Assembly (NCBI RefSeq): GCF_046630445.1
Contig: NC_092334.1
Span: 110,061,001-110,125,000, forward strand
Length of the DNA: 64,000 nucleotides
Reading direction: 5' to 3'
From: Rutidosis leptorrhynchoides
Lineage: Eukaryota; Streptophyta; Magnoliopsida; Asterales; Asteraceae
Part shown: positions 42,430-54,752 of the stretch, piece by piece
How positions within the stretch are numbered: the first letter of the stretch is position 1
How the letters are laid out: each line of letters starts with the position of its first letter
Notes under the pieces: model-generated
Databases searched by the model: none
What the model saw: the letters and a program-made list of their open reading frames with translations, nothing else
Told to the model about the DNA's origin: nothing
Program-made: the position numbers and the translations under genes

Positions 42430-42822
42430 TTCGTAAGATTAAATAAAGGATTTTTTGATATGAAATGATTTCTGGCTATCGAATGGTATCCTAATTACAT
42501 AGAATATCTATACATATAGAATAAAAGATTTCGTAGATTACGGAGGAATTTACGGAATATGTCAGACAAAGTTTACAGTAACAGATACACTAAGATATAA
42601 ATTTTGTCTATACAATATTCATGCAATCAATGCAGTAAGATGTGTCTAGACTAAGAATGATAAGCAATTGATTCCCTAAGAATGATAAACAGGTAATTTT
42701 CGACACGAAATGATAAGCAAAACTTTTGACATGCAGACACGGTCGAAGTCCAGACCCACTAATGCATCTAAACATCTATCAGTTAGACACACTAATGCAA
42801 GACCTGGTTTGCCAAGACCACC

Positions 42823-42834
42823 GCTCTAATACCA
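42823..42834 (-). promoter_or_regulatory. Primer-binding site of element E
   Basis: The minus strand reads TGGTATTAGAGC, one base different from the initiator tRNA-Met site seen in element C. It lies next to the right LTR. Confidence 0.85.
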
Positions 42835-44467
42835 ATTGAAAGGACCCGTCCTAATCCATCTGGACGAATACATTACATTTGGTTACATCGCGAGGTACTT
42901 GACCTCAATATGATACATTTTACAAACATTGCATTCATTTTTAATAGACAAACTTTCTTTGCATCAAAAGTTGACGGCTTGCATGCCATTTCATAATATA
43001 TCCAACTATAATTGACTTAACAATAATCTTGATGAACTCAACGACTCGAATGCAATGTCTTTTGAAAGATGTCATGAATGACTCCAAGTAATATCTCTAA
43101 ATGAGCAAATGCACAGCGAAAGATTTCTTTCATACCTGAGAATAAACATGCTTTCAAGTGTCAACCAAAAGGTTGGTGAGTTCATAGGTTTATCATAAGC
43201 AATAAAATTCATCATTTTGAAAGACCACAAGATTTAAATACAGTACACCTATATCATGTACATAAACATTTTTCTTAATGCTTAGTAGAGTAGGTTCTTA
43301 TCCTTTTCTCCCCCGCAGGTTGCCTCGCGATTTTTAAATAACCGTACACATATGTCGTGCATAAAAATAATACACATATCCTGTGTATAAAAATCATTCT
43401 CTCTTTACATAACATTCAATTCGATTTCATTGCTCAACATGGTAACCGACCTTAACATATAATGCGGATCAATAATATCTCCAAAACAGAACATCTGGTC
43501 TGTATAATATATAAACTTCGAAGTACTAAACACCACGCCCACTCGCTCTTCCGTGTAGTGAACATTCTGGGTGGGGGTGTTAAACCCGGTAGCTACCTTT
43601 AGGATTCGCTTGAATTAGGGCCATACCCGTTTTCTAATTCTTAGGTTACCAAGCAATAATAATCAGGGGGAAAAATTCACAACAATTAGTGGCAATTATC
43701 ACGTCCAACTAATTAAATAATAATACACAGAACTTCTGTCTGCATAATAATTCATTCGAGGAATGTTTTGCTTGTGTCATATCGCGTCAAACATTTATAA
43801 AAGCATTTCATGTATTCTCAGTTCAAAATATATTTCAAAAGGATTTAATAAAGCAGTTGTAAAAATAGCGCATGTATTCTCAGTCCCAAAATGTAAAAAG
43901 TAAAAGGGAGCAAATGAACTCACGATACAATATTTTGTTGTAAAAATATTCATTCGACTGAACTGAACAACGCAGGGTTGGTCTCGGATTCATGAACCTA
44001 TATCATTTATATGTATATTAACACATATAATGGTAATCGAACAAATTTAGGTATTATTATTAATTGTTATTTTAATAACTTGTACGTTTCATTAATAACT
44101 AAATTAACTATATTTATTTTTATATACATTAAATAGATAATTAATATTTATTACAAACATGTTAATATAGTTATGTTTTATGTAAATAATATATTTTTAT
44201 ATAGAAAATCTTTATTTGATATATTAATATTAATAATACTAATAATAATAATGATAAAATTAATAATATTAGTGTTAGAAATAATAAAAATGATAATAAA
44301 AATAATAATGATAATTCTAATAATAATAATAATGATAGTTCTAATAATAAAAATGATAATTTTTATAAAAAAAATAGTTTCAATAATAATACTACTTACA
44401 TTAAAAATGATAATGATAATAAAAATGAGTAATAAGTAAACTACCTCAAAGAAGTAGTCCTAAAAAA

Positions 44468-44530
44468 ATGCCCAAGTCCGGGTTTGAATCCGCGACATCC
44501 TGATAACCCGATAACATCCTTAACCACTCC
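44468..44530 (-). ncRNA. tRNA-derived module 1, second LTR copy
   Basis: This copy corresponds to 36292-36352. The B-box-like segment has one change (GGATTCAAACCC). Confidence 0.45.
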
Positions 44531-44621
44531 TCTGATCTCGCTTTTCCTAATTAATATGATACTTATATTTATATAACCCATTTTCTTCCTGTTTCCCTTT
44601 CTTCTTCTTTTTCTAAAAAAA

Positions 44622-44694
44622 ATGCCACTACCGGGGCTCGAACCCGCGACCTCTTGCTTCAACACCCACACCCCAAACCATCTCGGCATCCATG
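44622..44694 (-). ncRNA. tRNA-derived module 2, second LTR copy
   Basis: This copy corresponds to 36449-36518, with GGTTCGAGCCCC as B box, a slightly better match to the consensus than the first copy. Confidence 0.5.
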
Positions 44695-47334
44695 TTTTTT
44701 TCTTGTAATAAATCGAAATTGTAAATATTTAATATATATGTAACTGTTATCATCATCACCATTTAATCATACCATCATCATCATCTCCGTGAGCATCATC
44801 ATCATTATTACTTCATTCTAACATCATCATATCTCCTCATGATCTCACATCATGATTTCCATCATAATCTGAGAATCATCATATAAATCACTCCATCGTC
44901 ATCATAGCATATCATCATCATGATCACGTTAACCTAATCACCACCAACTTCTAGTATCATAGTCTTCTCAATCTTGTACCATCATCATCATACTAAATAA
45001 ATTACGTATCACTTTCTTATTCAATTCCAGTTTAACATCGAATCTGTATCATGTACCATGTAAATTTTATCATCATTTTCATATATATACGGCCCAACAT
45101 AGATTTAGTAACTTGGCGGCCCAAAATGAAATTTGAATATGGTGACCCAACAAGAGTCTCACGGCCCAAAGAGAAATATGTAGCCCAAGAAGACAATTGA
45201 ATCAAATCTAAATTGATGCATTGTCCAGTATTAAATTCGCGAATCAAGTGGGGAGCAATAGGTAGGGTTTTCTTGTTTAGAATGTGTCGGCCATAAGGAA
45301 AAGAAAGGAGAAAGTACTATTACTTTAAAACAACAACAATATGATGCGTGGTTTTTGGATTTTATGGCTATTTGAAAACAAACAAGAACCGGTGATCAAA
45401 CAATACTAATTACAGGTTTTTACTTAGTTTGATGGTGATAAACGTGGTGGTTTGTTGTACACGTCTGGAACAGAAATATAATAGGTGCAGGAAACATATA
45501 TAATTATAGGTGGAAACTGTAATTATAATGGTAGTAGAAGCAAGAAGAGTTTTGTTTTGTGGGTTCTTGGTGGTTAAATGGTGGAAGATAAAAAGATGGT
45601 GGTGAGGGTGGTAGTTTGGTTCGGTTGTTCACGCACAGTTAACAGAGAACGAAGGAAGCAAATCAAAAGAGAAAAATAAATAAATAATGATAATGATGGT
45701 GGTGGTTTTGAGATGGTGTCCGTGGTTGTTTGTGTTGACAGAAGTAAAGCAGAAATAGCTGCAGTTCACCCTTGATGATGGTGGTTCACGATTGAAAATA
45801 ATAAAAAATAGGTTCGATGGTGTGATGGTTGTTTAATGGAGGTAGTGGGTTTAAGGGGTTGGGTGGTGGATACAGTGAGGGATAACAACAATAGCCAAAG
45901 GCGAGAAAAGAAATTCGATAGATGAAGTAAATGTGAAGTTTGATAACAGTTCGATGTAGTCTTTGAGCTTAAGCTTATTAGAAATTATTAAGGGTTCAGT
46001 TGTGGGTTTGATGAGCTCGTTTGATCAGGAAGAAAAAGTAATGAACGAAGAAGGAAAATAAGGATGATGGTTGTGGTTGTTCGTAGACTGAAATAGAAAT
46101 AGGTACATGGTCTGTGTATTGGTGGGTTTCGACTAAAGCAAACAAAAGAGGAAGAAAGCTGGAGCGTCCAAGATGGTGAGGATGTTGGCCGATGATAATG
46201 GTGGTTCAAGGTGGTGATCGTTGGTGTTGGAGATGGTGGGTTATGGTGGCGGTTATGGGTTTTGTTCAAAGCAAACAAACAATAACAATTATGCTCGATT
46301 ACAGTGAGTTGGAGGTGGTGGTGTTAGTGATTGAGCTCGATAAACAAGAGGAGGAAAACATAGGGGGTCGATGGTTGTGGTGATTGTTCGTGGTGATAAC
46401 CGATGGTGTTTCTCGGTTTACAAGTGAAGCAAGGTGATGGTAGGAAGGCATGGTAATTGCTTGTGTTTCAATGTGTGTTCTTTGCATGTATGCATATGTA
46501 TATAATTTATATTCCGTAAGTGTGTTCAAGTGTGAGAGAAAGAAACCAAAAATAGTAAACCCATTTTAATAAATATTAATATAATAATATTAATCTATAA
46601 TCCATGAAGGATTTATAACATATACAACAGTGGAACAGCCATCCATTTGGCATTTCATACCGACAGTTTTCACGGACTGTGCTATATCGTCCATTATTTG
46701 AAATCAGTGGCAGATAAAAGTCTTCGGAAAATCCTCAAATTTTTAGATTGACTATATTTATTTATTTTGGTCATTATGGTATAAAATTCGATTCTTAATT
46801 TGTTAAATAAAAATTACATCAATTGTCCCTCCTAATTCTGGGTAAAATATAAAAAGTGTTAAAACTTAACAAATAGTTCCTAAATACATTTTTAATAAGT
46901 CTAAATTTTATAGAACTCATTTTCGTATCACCGTTTATTTTAAAATTACTTAATTTTGAATTTAACTTGCTTAATATCAATCGAAACATCAAACGAGTAT
47001 TAAAATCATTTAATATTTATTTTTAATATAATTTATTTATATATAGAGATATATTTTAATTAAATTATTATAATATACTATTTTTATTTTATTAATTTTT
47101 AATAATAAAAACATATAATACTCAAATTATATTTCAAATTATTATTTATATATTCATACACACATATCTATTTACAATTAATTGTTCGTGAATCGTCGAG
47201 AATAGTCAAAGGTCAAATGATTTCATGAAAACAGTTCAAAAATTTTGTGACTCAACATTACAGACTTTGCTTATCGTGTCGAAATTATATAAAGATCAAG
47301 TTTAAATTTGGTCGAAAATTTCTGGGTCGTCACA

Positions 47335-47339
47335 ATGGG
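47335..47339. other. Target-site duplication of element E (right), ATGGG
   Basis: Matches 34614-34618. Confidence 0.92.
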
Positions 47340-47832
47340 AAACACTACTCTCAAGTCCAAAGTAACAGCGGAGGACTATCGACTTCAGCAGGTATGTAAA
47401 TACGCATATAACTAATTACTAATGAAATACAAATACAGATCACACATGATTGCCCAAAAATTAGCGCCCACTTAAATAGTTGACCGGATGACACGCTAAA
47501 AATGCGCAAACAGTCTGCGCGCTTACCGCATTAAAATTGAGCACAATCTTACATAATCCGAAACATAAGATGCGTATTAGAATGCATTCGATGCACAATT
47601 CTCGCGCATTCATTGATTTTGTAACACAATTTGACTGGTGTCCACAGATCTGAAGTATTCAAGCCGCGGCAAAGGAGAAGAAAGATGGGGGCAGTTCCTC
47701 GAGAGATGTAAATGACGAGGGAGACGAGATCGCTGACATAGACTATGAGTTTGAAGAGTACAAGGACGAGAAGTTGAGGGAGAGAGCATGCGGTTTCAGT
47801 TATGATCAGGATGGTTACTCTTATTATTGGTG
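47340..47832 (+). other. Unassigned stretch right of element E, with a charged open segment
   Basis: This should be the continuation of the Tat-like element. A segment from about 47657 to 47832 is open and highly charged (EEYKDEKLRERACG near its end) and closes with a stop. A donor-like CAG/GTATGT at about 47390 and an acceptor-like CCACAG near 47645 frame the gap between two short open parts, but a stop follows the acceptor directly. I do not recognise a domain. Confidence 0.3.
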
Positions 47833-48690
47833 AAATGTTTGGATGTTTGTTCTCTAAGCGCGCCCTGTCTAACGCATATTTAAAGTTTGTACTAAACAAT
47901 GTTCGTAAGCGCTTTCCACACAGAATCTATCTATCTATCTATGTTTACATGTCTCCAAGTTATTGTCTACTAAAATCTTTGTGCCATTATATGTAAAGTA
48001 GTTTTATAACTTGAAAACGGTGTGCATAATCTTTTAGGCAGCGCACTCATGCCTTTGAAGTTTTGCTTTCTCCGGCGATCATGCAGCAGAAGCTTGTTTG
48101 ATGACAAGCTAGTTTATTATAACCGAACGGTTAAGCGTTATTGGTTTGACCTAACCTACCCGTGCAGAACTTGAGATCTGCAAGTCATGACTATAAACAA
48201 CGGCGTTGGTCACGCCTGACCTCAATCCTAGTGTTGGCGCACTTAGAAGACTCCCGATGCGCACACACGGATACATAACTTAAGTATATATTATGTGCAC
48301 AACAATATATATGATAAGTTAAGTGTTGACATGTCTTGAGTATAATTACGATTAAAATCAACCAATAACTTAGCCGCACAAAATAACATGATTAACGAAT
48401 GATCTTACGCGCTTGATGCTCTAGTTAACTCAAACTATAAACTCCATTTGATGCTCTAGTTATGCTTAAACATTAACAGTTGTGTAATCTTAGATATTCT
48501 AAGGGACTCGTAATTGGATTGGTTTTCTCTCCTTTGCTATCAATTACTCAACTCCAGATCATCTTACAACATCATTGAGATCTTGCTTCTGACGCGGACC
48601 ATGCTTTTGAATCGACCAACACTCAAAGTGTACTATAATACTATTCTAATCACAACCTAAGTTGGGCAGCTCTTCTGTGACAGATATGTT
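47833..48690. other. No recognisable feature
   Basis: Non-coding, moderately AT-rich sequence with a short CTAT run at 47930-47942. I see no conserved protein segment and no repeat shared with the rest of the window. Confidence 0.5.
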
Positions 48691-49621
48691 ACTATCCATA
48701 TGTAGGTACTAAACCCTATTATGATGTTAAACACATATAACTACTTACCCTGTAATCTAAGATTGATCAAATCCTAGTACTGGGTTATAGCCACGGGGTA
48801 ATTAAAAAGGGTGGTCCTTAATTTAGACTCCTAAATCCGGTAGGGTTTCAGTATAACAAAAACTCAAATGCTCAGATAGATAATCAATAAACGAAAAATT
48901 ATAACGGATAAACAGATGCATATAGTGAAAGTAACTTAAAATAACAAAACCATATTATTAAATTAAGGAAAGCGTTCGCCATATACAAACGTGGTCTTGA
49001 TCGTTACAAGTATTGAAATTCTCTAGACCGCTTCTAATACAATCTTAGACGTTCACCTATGGGTACTAGATTTCCCGCTCAGAGGTGAGAAGGCGTCGAA
49101 AGTATCTAGCTTTCTAAGAAAGCTAGAGAGAAACTAATTTTTGTAGTGAAAGAAGTGCTTGAGAAGTGTGTGGAATGAGAAGTAAATGAGCCTATAAATA
49201 CTAATTTGGCCTGGGCAGGCCGTGGATAGTGCACGTGTAAATGTGGGCAGCTCGTGTTGGGTGCCCGTGGAACAAGCCAGGTTACCCGTGGAGAGTGCCC
49301 ATGTCTGATCTTGGTCGTGGAGTATGCGCGTGTTTTTTATCTTGGTGATAGCCTGTGTTAGGTATTGTGTAGCCCGTGGTGATTGTTTGGTAGCCCGTGT
49401 GGCCTGTTGTAGCAGTCCGTGGTCGTAACTTAATTTCATCATTTTCGCTATAGATTCTTCGATTTAAGTCCGTTTTCACTGATTCTTCTTGCATTGTCCT
49501 TGTAATAACTTAATCTATCAAATAAGACAAACAAATTCTTAATTCTTCGATAAAGTTAATTTCTTTAGTGTTTTTAGGACTAAATATCGGGGGTAAAAAC
49601 GTGTCTTTTTAGCCGATATCA
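48691..49621 (-). mobile_element. Athila-like LTR fragment, minus strand
   Basis: The right edge at 49621 reads TGATATCGGC on the minus strand, followed by a TTTTTACCCCC stretch. This is the usual opening of Athila-type plant LTRs. To its right lies the typical pre-LTR sequence (see 49622). The interior has repeated CCCGTGG words (49200-49430). The left boundary is a guess from the usual length of about 1 kb, and no target-site duplication was found. Confidence 0.5.
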
Positions 49622-50210
49622 AATATCTCACACTTAGACTTTGCTTGTCATCAAGCAAACCTTTTAAACTTTCAAACCCTTGGGTGTTCCATTCTTTAAA
49701 TCAAGTGGTTTTGCCTTTTGATATGCAAGAATAAAAACGTAGTTTAGTTGCCCTTACTAATAGTGAATCTATCTCTACAAGCATGATAGGAAGTTACATG
49801 ACTGTAGTTGCCTTACTCGGGTCACTCAATTCACTAAGTGTATCAGGTTTCCTAAATCCTACTTTCAAATGAATTCGCTAAACAGCCTGACATGTTACAT
49901 TCATCGTCATAGGCTTGGTCGAGACTCAAGTCTTTTCAAAATTTTTGAAAAAACGTTTTCATTTATATTCCCTAAGATGGTTCGTGAAGAACTTCGTTAT
50001 GGTGAGGGAATAGTCTGAAAGACTTGAGCTCAGAGGTTTATTTGGATAGATAGGAATGCTTTTTGTATTTTTGATTTGAAGCACGATTAGGCAATCTTTT
50101 TCGATTTTTTGGAAACTTCTTTCGAGCATTTCTTCTTGAACTGCTTTAAATACTTTTTCGAAGCCTCTGTTTAGATTCTGCTCCTTTCCTCGGAATCTTG
50201 AAGTAGGAAA

Positions 50211-50212
<2 letters not shown>
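49622..50212 (-). mobile_element. Internal 3' fragment of the Athila-like element
   Basis: The minus strand reads GGTTTGCTTGATGACAAGCA followed by AGTCTAAGTGTGAG just before the LTR, a characteristic segment upstream of the 3' LTR of such elements. No coding domain is visible. It is cut off by the TA tract at 50213. Confidence 0.45.

Positions 50213-50301
<89 letters not shown>
50213..50301. repeat. (TA)n microsatellite at the left edge of the MULE
   Basis: About 89 bp of pure TA. A second long TA tract (63647-63791) sits at the other edge of the MULE. Confidence 0.97.
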
Positions 50302-50304
<3 letters not shown>

Positions 50305-50420
50305 TTGTAATCAGAAGAAAACAAGTAAAAGGTTGAGAACTAAGGAACACATCTCAGCCTTTGGATCTTTTTTTGATCAATGCACCAGATTAAACCACCA
50401 ATTTGTACTGGAAGGGTATT
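50302..50420 (+). repeat. Left terminal inverted repeat of the MULE (degenerate)
   Basis: Shares CTCAGCC-TTGGAT, GATCAATG and a G-rich ATTTTCGTCATTT segment with the reverse complement of the right end, in the same order and with similar spacing. Confidence 0.6.
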
Positions 50421-50761
50421 TTCGTCATTTGCCAATTACACCCTTACGTACTTGACAAAACCACGAAGGCTATCGATCAAATCCCTTAAAACACTAACAG
50501 GCTCCTGGAGATCGGCAATTAACGTTTCTCCGGCGACCGATCGGTCATCTTCAACCTCGTTAACACCGTTATAGCTCCGATTTATGATCATACGATTCTA
50601 ACGGATTTAACGTTGATTCGTAAAAGCAGTCGATCACTCAAAAATTGCAGGATATACGAATTCTTCTCAAAATCAATTGATATTCACCTTCAATTTAAGC
50701 AAAATGGAACCAGAAATCGATATCAGTAACGAAGAACAAATCGAAATCCAGAATGCTGAAG

Positions 50762-51538
50762 GTATGTGTATTGCTTCTTATTTAATCACATGTGATTAAA
50801 TTTGGATGAAACAGTATTTACTTTGAATTTGAGTAATTTCTATGTCAATCACATGTAATTTCTAGTTAACGTGAAAATCATAAATAGAATGAAGACAGAA
50901 ACTGAACTGTTGTAAATTTCAAGTTAGTCAATCACATGTGATTGAGTTTAATGATATGTATTTTGTTGCATGATCGTTTCACTGCTGCGAATCAAATTGT
51001 CCAATCAATTAATCATTGGAAGAAGAATACGAAGCAATGGAGCCAGAAAATGAACCAATTGAAGTAGAATACGAGATCAATGATGAAGAAATTATAGTAA
51101 CGCTACAGGTATGCTTTTTTTTGTATTGGATCACATGTGATTGGGTATTATGATGATAAATTACTGTGATTTAATACCTGTGATTATACTGTGATTGTAT
51201 ATATTCAATCACATGTGATTATCTTTATTTAATCACATGTGATTTTGTTTTATGTTAATACCTGTGATTATACATATGATGAAATAAAACATATTGTAAA
51301 TTTTTTCGTATTGGATCACATGTGATTGGGTATTATGATGATACATTACTGTGATTTAATACCTGTAATTATACTGTGATTGTATTTATTCAATCACAAG
51401 TGATTATGTTTATTTGATCACATGTGATTTTGTTTTATGATAATACTATATGTGATATGTATATCTGTGTGTTAGTTGTTTAAGTTATATTTAGTGAACA
51501 TTTAAATCACATGTGATTGTCTATTTTTTTTTGGACAG
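50762..51538. repeat. Palindromic 14-mer cluster in transposase intron 1
   Basis: At least nine copies of AATCACATGTGATT or one-base variants lie here, for example near 50787, 50931, 51129, 51207, 51231, 51315, 51417 and 51506. An imperfect ~180-bp duplication (about 51120-51250 against 51305-51435) carries several of them, with TTGTATTGGATCAC and CTGTGATTATACTG as flanks. Confidence 0.85.
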
Positions 51539-52346
51539 GTATAGATACACCAATAGTAGGTACAACATGTAAAAAAGAAACACCAGGTAGTTCATTGTAT
51601 TATGCACCAATCGTTGATGAGAGTTTACTACCAGTTGTTGGAAAAAATTATGGAACACTTGAAGAGTGTGAAAAAATGTATAGGTTATACGCGTTTCATG
51701 CATGTTTTGACATACGAAAGTCAACTCAAAAGACTACAAAATCTGGGTTGGTGAAGCAGAAATATTACTTGTGCAATAGAGGTGGTGTGCCAATCAAAGT
51801 GAACTTTGACACATTGCAAAGTAGTAAAAAGCCAATTAGGAAAAGCAACATGGAATGCACCGGATGTAGGGCTAGGGTTAAATTCGATTGGGTTTATGGA
51901 ACTAATACGTTTATACTATCCGACTTTCCAGAACACCATAATCATGAGTTGCTACCCCAAGAGTACCGACATTTAAGTAAAGCGGAAAGACAGATGAAGT
52001 ATGCAGAGCAATTGTTTGTATACCATTCGTCAGTGTCAAATATTGGTCCAACAAAAGCATACGAAGTTTATAGCAATATGAAAGGGTCTGAGAAAGATGT
52101 GCATGGGACTGTAACTGATTTCAGAAACTGGAGACTAGATTTGAATGTTTTTATCAATGCAAGTGATTCTCAAATGCTCGTTTACAAAATGGAAGAACGG
52201 AAGAAATATGTTCCTGGTTTTTCATTTGAGTACAAGCTTGAAAAAAGTCAACTACATTCAATTTTCTGGGCCGATGAAGTTGCAAAATGCAACTACAAGG
52301 AGTTTAGTGACATAATCTCATTTGATGCAACGTATAGAATGAACAG

Positions 52347-52585
52347 GTATGTTTTCTCGCTCACTAGACTCTCTAATCACATGTGATTGACATGTTTCCT
52401 GGCTCACCAGGGTTTGTAATTACTTGTGATTGTCATGTTTCTGGATCATTAAAGTTTACAATCACTTGTGATTGACATGATTTCTTGGCTCATTATAATT
52501 TCTGATCACATGTGATTGACATGTTATTTGGCTCATTACAATTTCTAATCACATGTGATTGACATGTTAGTTGGCTTAATGACAG
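52347..52585. repeat. Palindromic 14-mer tandem repeat in transposase intron 2
   Basis: Five units of about 45-60 bp each contain the palindrome followed by GACATG and a TTGGCTCATTA-like linker. Intron 4 (53563-53756) has three more palindromes, and intron 3 (52845-52955) one degenerate copy. The flanking exons have none. Confidence 0.88.
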
Positions 52586-54747
52586 GTACAACATGAAATT
52601 TGTACCATTTACTGGCATAGATAACCACCATAGGTGTGTCACTATTGCTGCGGGATTGATCAGGGATGAAATAGCCGAGAGTTACACATGGCTTCTTACA
52701 TGTTTCATGAAGACATTCGGGAAAGAGCCAAACATGATAGTGACAGATCAGGACAAATCAATGGCGATAGCGATAAAAGCAGTTTTTAAGACGGCAAAGC
52801 ATAGACTGTGCATGTGGCACATTATGCGAAAGGTGCCATCAAAGGTATAAATATTGTTATCAAACTCCAAATGTATTTAATCAAATGTGATTGAAATGTT
52901 TAATGATACATGATTTACTTAATATGAATGATTAAAAAATGATATGTAATTACAGATTCAAGAAGCAATTCCTACTATTGAAGATGAAGTAGAAAAGGAC
53001 TTCAAGAATAGACTTAATAAGCTTGTTTGGAATATGTATATCGAACCAAATGTTTTTGAAGAAAGATGGGAAAAGTTGATGCACGATTTCTCATTGAAAA
53101 ATGATAGTTGGTTCAAACATACGTTTGATATTAGATCAACTTGGATACCAGCATATTTTATCGACACTGAAATGTTCAGTTTGATGCGAACTACTTCAAG
53201 ATCTGAGAGTGAGAATGCTTTTTGTTTTAAACTTTACAAGATCTGCAGCAAATCTGTTAACTTTTATGGACGGCTTTGAATCTGCAATGTTAAAACAGAG
53301 GTCAAAGCAAGAATCTTTGGATGCACAGACAATCAAGAAAAATCCAAAATTGTTAACTCAGCTGAAAATTGAAAAGCATGCATTAAAGGTTTACACACAT
53401 GCTATTTTTGCAATCGTTCAAAAAGAGATTTATGAAGCATTGTATAGCTATTTATTGGATAAAATGGACAAGGAGGAAGAAACGGAAATCTATGTTGTTA
53501 AAGAGGAAAAAGAGAAGACAAAAGAGGGTTCGAATAAAGAAAAACAGTTCTTCCATTACAAGGTAAAATTTATTTACATCTAAGTTTATGTTTATAATCA
53601 CATATGATTGCTGATTCAAAAATGTAGCCACTTATATCAGAACCTGAGAAAAACATTTACATGTCTGTTTATATATGTAATCACCTGTGATTGGCCAATC
53701 CAATCAAAATCTTTTTATCAATCACATGTGATTGATAATATTTTTTTTTTTTGAAGGTACTTCATAACAGCAAAGAAGGATCAATGGTATGTACATGTAG
53801 ACACTATCTACGATATGGTCTTCTGTGTAGACACTGTTTTTGGGTTTTAAAGAACAAGAACATAGAAGAAATCCCTGAAAAATACATAATGAGACATTGG
53901 AGAAGGGACATAATACCACCCGAGTTAAGATCAAGGAGAAATAGATATGGCAATGAAAACATAGTTGTACAAGATTCTGTTAATGAAATTACCTTAGTTG
54001 TTTATGATTGTGTGGAACTTGTAGGCAGTGATGAAAAGATGCTAAAAGTGGTTCTTGAAAAACTTAAATTGTTGAAGAAAGAAGTTGAAGCTCAAGTGCC
54101 AAAACCGTCAAAGAAGAAAGATTATATAATTGGAAACATGATTGGAGTTTCAAAGCCTAGTACAATAGAAATACAAAACTCACCTGTTAGGAATTACAAA
54201 TGATGTGCAAATGATAAGCGTCTAATGAGCGGAAAAGAGAAAGCAATAAAGGAAAGCAAAAAGAGAAAGTTTACTTGTGGTAAATGTGGACGTGATGATC
54301 ACAATCAGAGGACCTGTGACAAAAAAAAGAAAGCAAAAGAACAAGCAGAAACTTCAGAAATATGAAGTTACTACTGAATTATTTAACGATTTTTTTATTT
54401 TTTTATTCTCTTTCGTACAATTGTGAAATTCTGATGTTCCTATGAAATGCTTGAATTACATTTTTTATGTTTTTATTTTCATACAATTTTGAGGTGTTTC
54501 AATCATATGTGATTAGATAAGCCAATTAAGAATCACAAGTGATTGGTAGATAATGAATAAGTGATTAAACACAAGTGATTGCCAATACAGAATCACAAGT
54601 GATTGGTGATTAACATTGAAAAACAAAAATGATTACCAAATACAGAATCACAAGTGATTGGTGATTAACAATGCAGAATCACAAGTGATTGCCAAATACA
54701 GAATCACAAATGATTGCCAAGAATCACAAGTGATTGGTAGATAATGA

Positions 54748-54752
54748 ATAAG
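54748..54752. other. Target-site duplication ATAAG (left)
   Basis: Repeated at 57449-57453. The unoccupied site is seen in another array unit near 57850. Confidence 0.9.

Larger units (their letters stand above)
34619..47334 (-). mobile_element. Element E: complete minus-strand non-autonomous Gypsy-type retrotransposon
   Basis: Two LTRs of about 4.5 kb (34619-39164 and 42837-47334), a 3.67-kb interior and a perfect 5-bp duplication ATGGG bound the element. On the minus strand the order is 5' LTR (right copy), primer-binding site, gag-like remnant, non-coding interior, polypurine tract, 3' LTR (left copy). The two LTRs look very similar throughout, which suggests a fairly recent insertion, but I did not compute divergence. 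It belongs to the same family as elements A and C by its LTR start and interior. No pol is present. Confidence 0.93.
42837..47334 (-). repeat. LTR of element E (5' LTR)
   Basis: It has the same organisation as 34619-39164, with small indels in the microsatellites. The tRNA-derived modules lie at about 44468-44530 and 44622-44694. The end GGGTCGTCACA is followed by ATGGG. Confidence 0.92.
50704..54365 (+). pseudogene. FAR1-type MULE transposase, broken by a frameshift and an in-frame stop
   Basis: My model has five exons: 50704-50761, 51539-52346, 52586-52844, 52956-53562 and 53757-54365. All have GT..AG introns and matching phases, for about 780 residues. The order is a FAR1 DNA-binding domain (YYLCNRGG, CTGCRARVKF, EHHNHEL; about 51650-51950), the MULE catalytic domain (Asp of FDATYR at 52324; VTDQD at 52743-52754; HRLCMWHI at about 52800), then a SWIM zinc finger (CTCRHY at about 53790, LCRHC at about 53825). 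A CX2CX4HX4C zinc knuckle follows at 54276-54317. Exon 4 is one base out of frame: its reading frame changes near 53215-53235, right at the SESEN segment. A TGA at 54201-54203 sits in frame before the zinc knuckle. Such proteins cut and join MULE ends in the nucleus. The first exon is uncertain: 51023-51108 encodes a similar start (MEPEN...) and may be a duplicate first exon. Confidence 0.88.

Noticed and set aside
50704..54365. Host FHY3/FAR1 transcription factor gene
   Set aside because: Host FAR1-family genes arose from such transposases, but this copy is inside terminal inverted repeats, next to a transposon-type protease gene, and is broken.
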